DNA from: Faecalibacterium sp. HTF-F
Lineage (GTDB): Bacteria; Bacillota; Clostridia; Oscillospirales; Ruminococcaceae
Direction of reading: 5' to 3'
Assembly (NCBI RefSeq): GCF_023347535.1
Contig: NZ_CP094473.1
Location: forward strand, 434,001-498,000
DNA: 64,000 nucleotides
Part shown: positions 62,389 to 64,000 of the stretch, in pieces
How the letters are laid out: every line of letters begins with the position of its first letter
How positions within the stretch are numbered: position 1 is the first letter of the stretch
The notes under the pieces: model-generated
Told to the model about the DNA's origin: nothing
Databases searched by the model: none
The model's input: only the letters and a program-made list of their open reading frames with translations
Made by a program: the position numbers and the translations under genes

Positions 62389-64000
62389 ATGATGCTGCAC
62401 AGGCGGGCAGCGCAGGGCACACAGACGTCCCGGCGCGGAGAAAAGACACAACCGATCTTCTGCACCATTTTCGGGGCGATGATGCTGGTGCTGGTGGCAG
62501 AGGTCCTACTGCTCGTGATCAGCATCTGCGTCACCGATGTGGGCGGCAGGCTGAACCAGAACGCAAAGGACATGCTTGCCATGCAGGTGCGCAACCGCGT
62601 CGGTTACGTGCAGGACCTGATGCAGGATGCACAGGACCTGACCGATCTCTCGGACTACATCGACCGGGCCACCCTTGCCATGGTGAACACGGGCCGTCTG
62701 GATCTGGATGCCCTGAACACCGACAGTGAACAGAGCAGCGCGCTGCTTGCCGCCATTGCACCGGAACTGGTCAACACCCTGCGCGCACGGTCCGTCACCG
62801 GTATTTTTGTGGTGCTGAACACCGAGGACCTGCGCATTCTGGATGTGGGCAGCGGTGTGCCCGGCATCTATCTGCGGGATCTGGACCCGGACGCCCGCCC
62901 TTCGGAGGAGAATGCCGATCTGCTGATCGAGCGCGGCAGCGCGGCGGTGGTCAAGGCGCTGGGCATCACCACCGATAAAAGCTGGCAGCCTGTCCTGCGC
63001 TACTATGGCCTGAAGGGCCGGGGCTTTTTCAAGGATCCGTTCCTGCGGGCCTATGAGGACAATGCCCGCCTGAGCGAGGAATATTACGGCCGCTGGACCA
63101 CCAGCGCATACACGATCTCGGACGATGACCGCTCGGCCATTGCCTACTCTCAGCCGCTGATCCTGCCGGACGGCACGGTGTACGGCGTGGTGGGCGTGGA
63201 GCTGCTCACCAGCTACCTGCAGGAAAAAATGCCCTATGAAGAGCTGCAGAACGAGAAAAGAGGCGCGTATTTTCTGGTGTCCACCACTGCGGACGAGGAC
63301 GCCGAGGAATTCGTGGTCAGCAAGTCGGTCACGTCCAGTCAGGACAGCTATGCACTGGAAGAGCCTGAAAGCATGATGCGCTGCGAGAGGCGGGCAGACG
63401 GCTGCTGGCTGAACCTGCACAAACGGGATTACTACGCGGTGGCAATGCCCATCTTCCTGTACAGCCGCAACGCGCCCTTCTCCGATGAGCACTGGCTGCT
63501 GATCGGCGCGGTGAACAGCCAGACGCTGTTTTCCTTTGCGCAGAATGTCCGGCATGTGCTCACCGCTGTGGTGGTGGGCACGCTGGTGCTGGGCATTCTG
63601 AGCAGCCTGCTGATCGCCCACAAGCTGGCCCGCCCGGTGGAGCTGCTGTATTACGAGGTGGTGGACGGGCAGGAGAAAAAGAAGTTCCCGGAGCTGTCCC
63701 ATACAAAGATCCGGGAGCTGGATCGTCTGGCCGATGCACTGACCAGCCTGAACAGCGAGCTGCTGAACAACTCCACAAAGTTTTTGCGCATCATGGATAT
63801 GGCCAGTGTGGAGCTGGGCGGCTATGAGCTGCGGTTCGACACCGGCAGCGTGTATGTTACCGATAACTTTTTTTCCCTGCTGGGCGAACCCCTGCCCAAG
63901 GACGGTTTCCTGAGCGTGCGCCGCTTTGAGGAAATACTGACCCGGATCCAGCTTTCCCGCCCCTGCACCACCACGGAAAGGGGAGACAAGCTGCTGACCA
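62389..64000 (+). CDS. Membrane sensor protein with Cache-like extracellular domain (partial, runs off the window)
   Basis: An open frame of 537 codons from ATG 62389 with no stop before the window end. It has an N-terminal membrane span (FGAMMLVLVAEVLLLVIS), a large extracellular sensor part with a Cache-type core (YGVVGVELLTSYLQEKM), a second span (HVLTAVVVGTLVLGILSSLL) and the start of a cytoplasmic region that looks HAMP-like (ARPVELLYYEV). The output domain lies outside. Together with the solute-binding protein it may form a ligand-sensing pair. Confidence 0.75.
   Translation, partial: MMLHRRAAQGTQTSRRGEKTQPIFCTIFGAMMLVLVAEVLLLVISICVTDVGGRLNQNAKDMLAMQVRNRVGYVQDLMQDAQDLTDLSDYIDRATLAMVNTGRLDLDALNTDSEQSSALLAAIAPELVNTLRARSVTGIFVVLNTEDLRILDVGSGVPGIYLRDLDPDARPSEENADLLIERGSAAVVKALGITTDKSWQPVLRYYGLKGRGFFKDPFLRAYEDNARLSEEYYGRWTTSAYTISDDDRSAIAYSQPLILPDGTVYGVVGVELLTSYLQEKMPYEELQNEKRGAYFLVSTTADEDAEEFVVSKSVTSSQDSYALEEPESMMRCERRADGCWLNLHKRDYYAVAMPIFLYSRNAPFSDEHWLLIGAVNSQTLFSFAQNVRHVLTAVVVGTLVLGILSSLLIAHKLARPVELLYYEVVDGQEKKKFPELSHTKIRELDRLADALTSLNSELLNNSTKFLRIMDMASVELGGYELRFDTGSVYVTDNFFSLLGEPLPKDGFLSVRRFEEILTRIQLSRPCTTTERGDKLLT

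Noticed and set aside
60818-63702. Long minus-strand frames opposite the solute-binding protein and the sensor protein
   Set aside because: Shadows; the plus-strand frames show lipobox, membrane spans and Cache-type sequence.

Overview
The window looks like a chromosomal segment of a GC-rich anaerobic gut Firmicute of the Oscillospirales, most probably Faecalibacterium or a close relative. This rests on inference: codon use strongly biased to G/C in third position, Firmicute-style AGGAGG ribosome sites, gut-commensal gene content (pectin hydrolases, solo sugar-ABC ATPase, B12-dependent MetH with a split activation domain) and dispersed repeat elements. No 16S rRNA is present to prove it.

Layout. 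0-20.7 kb is mostly core genome: an AraC regulator divergent from a GH28/GH105 pectin operon, a MarR regulator with citrate synthase, the MetH activation protein with MetH, two possible structured RNAs' neighbourhood (one at 9.8-10.0 kb), a PAP2 phosphatase, a PfkB sugar kinase, a MATE pump, a diguanylate cyclase, a sugar-ABC ATPase, TrmO, a phage-like repressor/Cro-like switch and a FeoB-associated peptide. tRNA-Val(CAC) at 20.92-21.00 kb opens an AT-richer accessory island that runs to about 40.2 kb. The island holds, in order, an SF1 helicase-nuclease, a serine-recombinase tail with tRNA 3'-end duplications, a HipA-like kinase / DUF3990 remnant / XRE cluster, and a complete type III-A (Csm) CRISPR effector operon on the minus strand: cas10-csm2-csm3-csm4-csm5-cas6 plus two trailing accessory ORFs. 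A 20-repeat array, a Csx20-like putative ring nuclease, a glycine-zipper peptide, a plus-strand three-gene operon and a small relic array broken by a MITE follow. From 40.6 kb the core genome resumes: argF, dCMP deaminase, an EF-G paralogue, a secreted SLH-type protein, greA-lysS, an arsenic-resistance operon, bioY, an ECF sigma/anti-sigma pair, initiator tRNA, a LicT-type antiterminator with its PTS transporter, and a sugar-binding lipoprotein followed by a sensor protein cut by the window end.

The main novelty is the plus-strand operon at 36.6-39.7 kb: a stand-alone CARF-like protein, a sigma-70-like protein and a CARF-HEPN ribonuclease, next to a Cas10 that keeps the GGDD cyclase motif. 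This suggests that cyclic oligoadenylate made on phage infection is read by both an RNase and a transcription switch, with a Csx20-like enzyme to shut the signal off. No cas1/cas2 are present, so spacer acquisition must come from elsewhere or be lost.

A second find is a family of three near-identical type I toxin-antitoxin-like modules (4.0, 42.8 and 54.1 kb). Each has a 36-41 residue single-span peptide with a T-F-[QE]-[IV]-T-W motif, and a convergent antisense RNA driven by a consensus promoter (TTGACA, 17 nt, TATACT). Small features too short for ordinary ORF calling (these peptides, the FeoB-associated protein, recombinase tail, RAT element) are listed individually.
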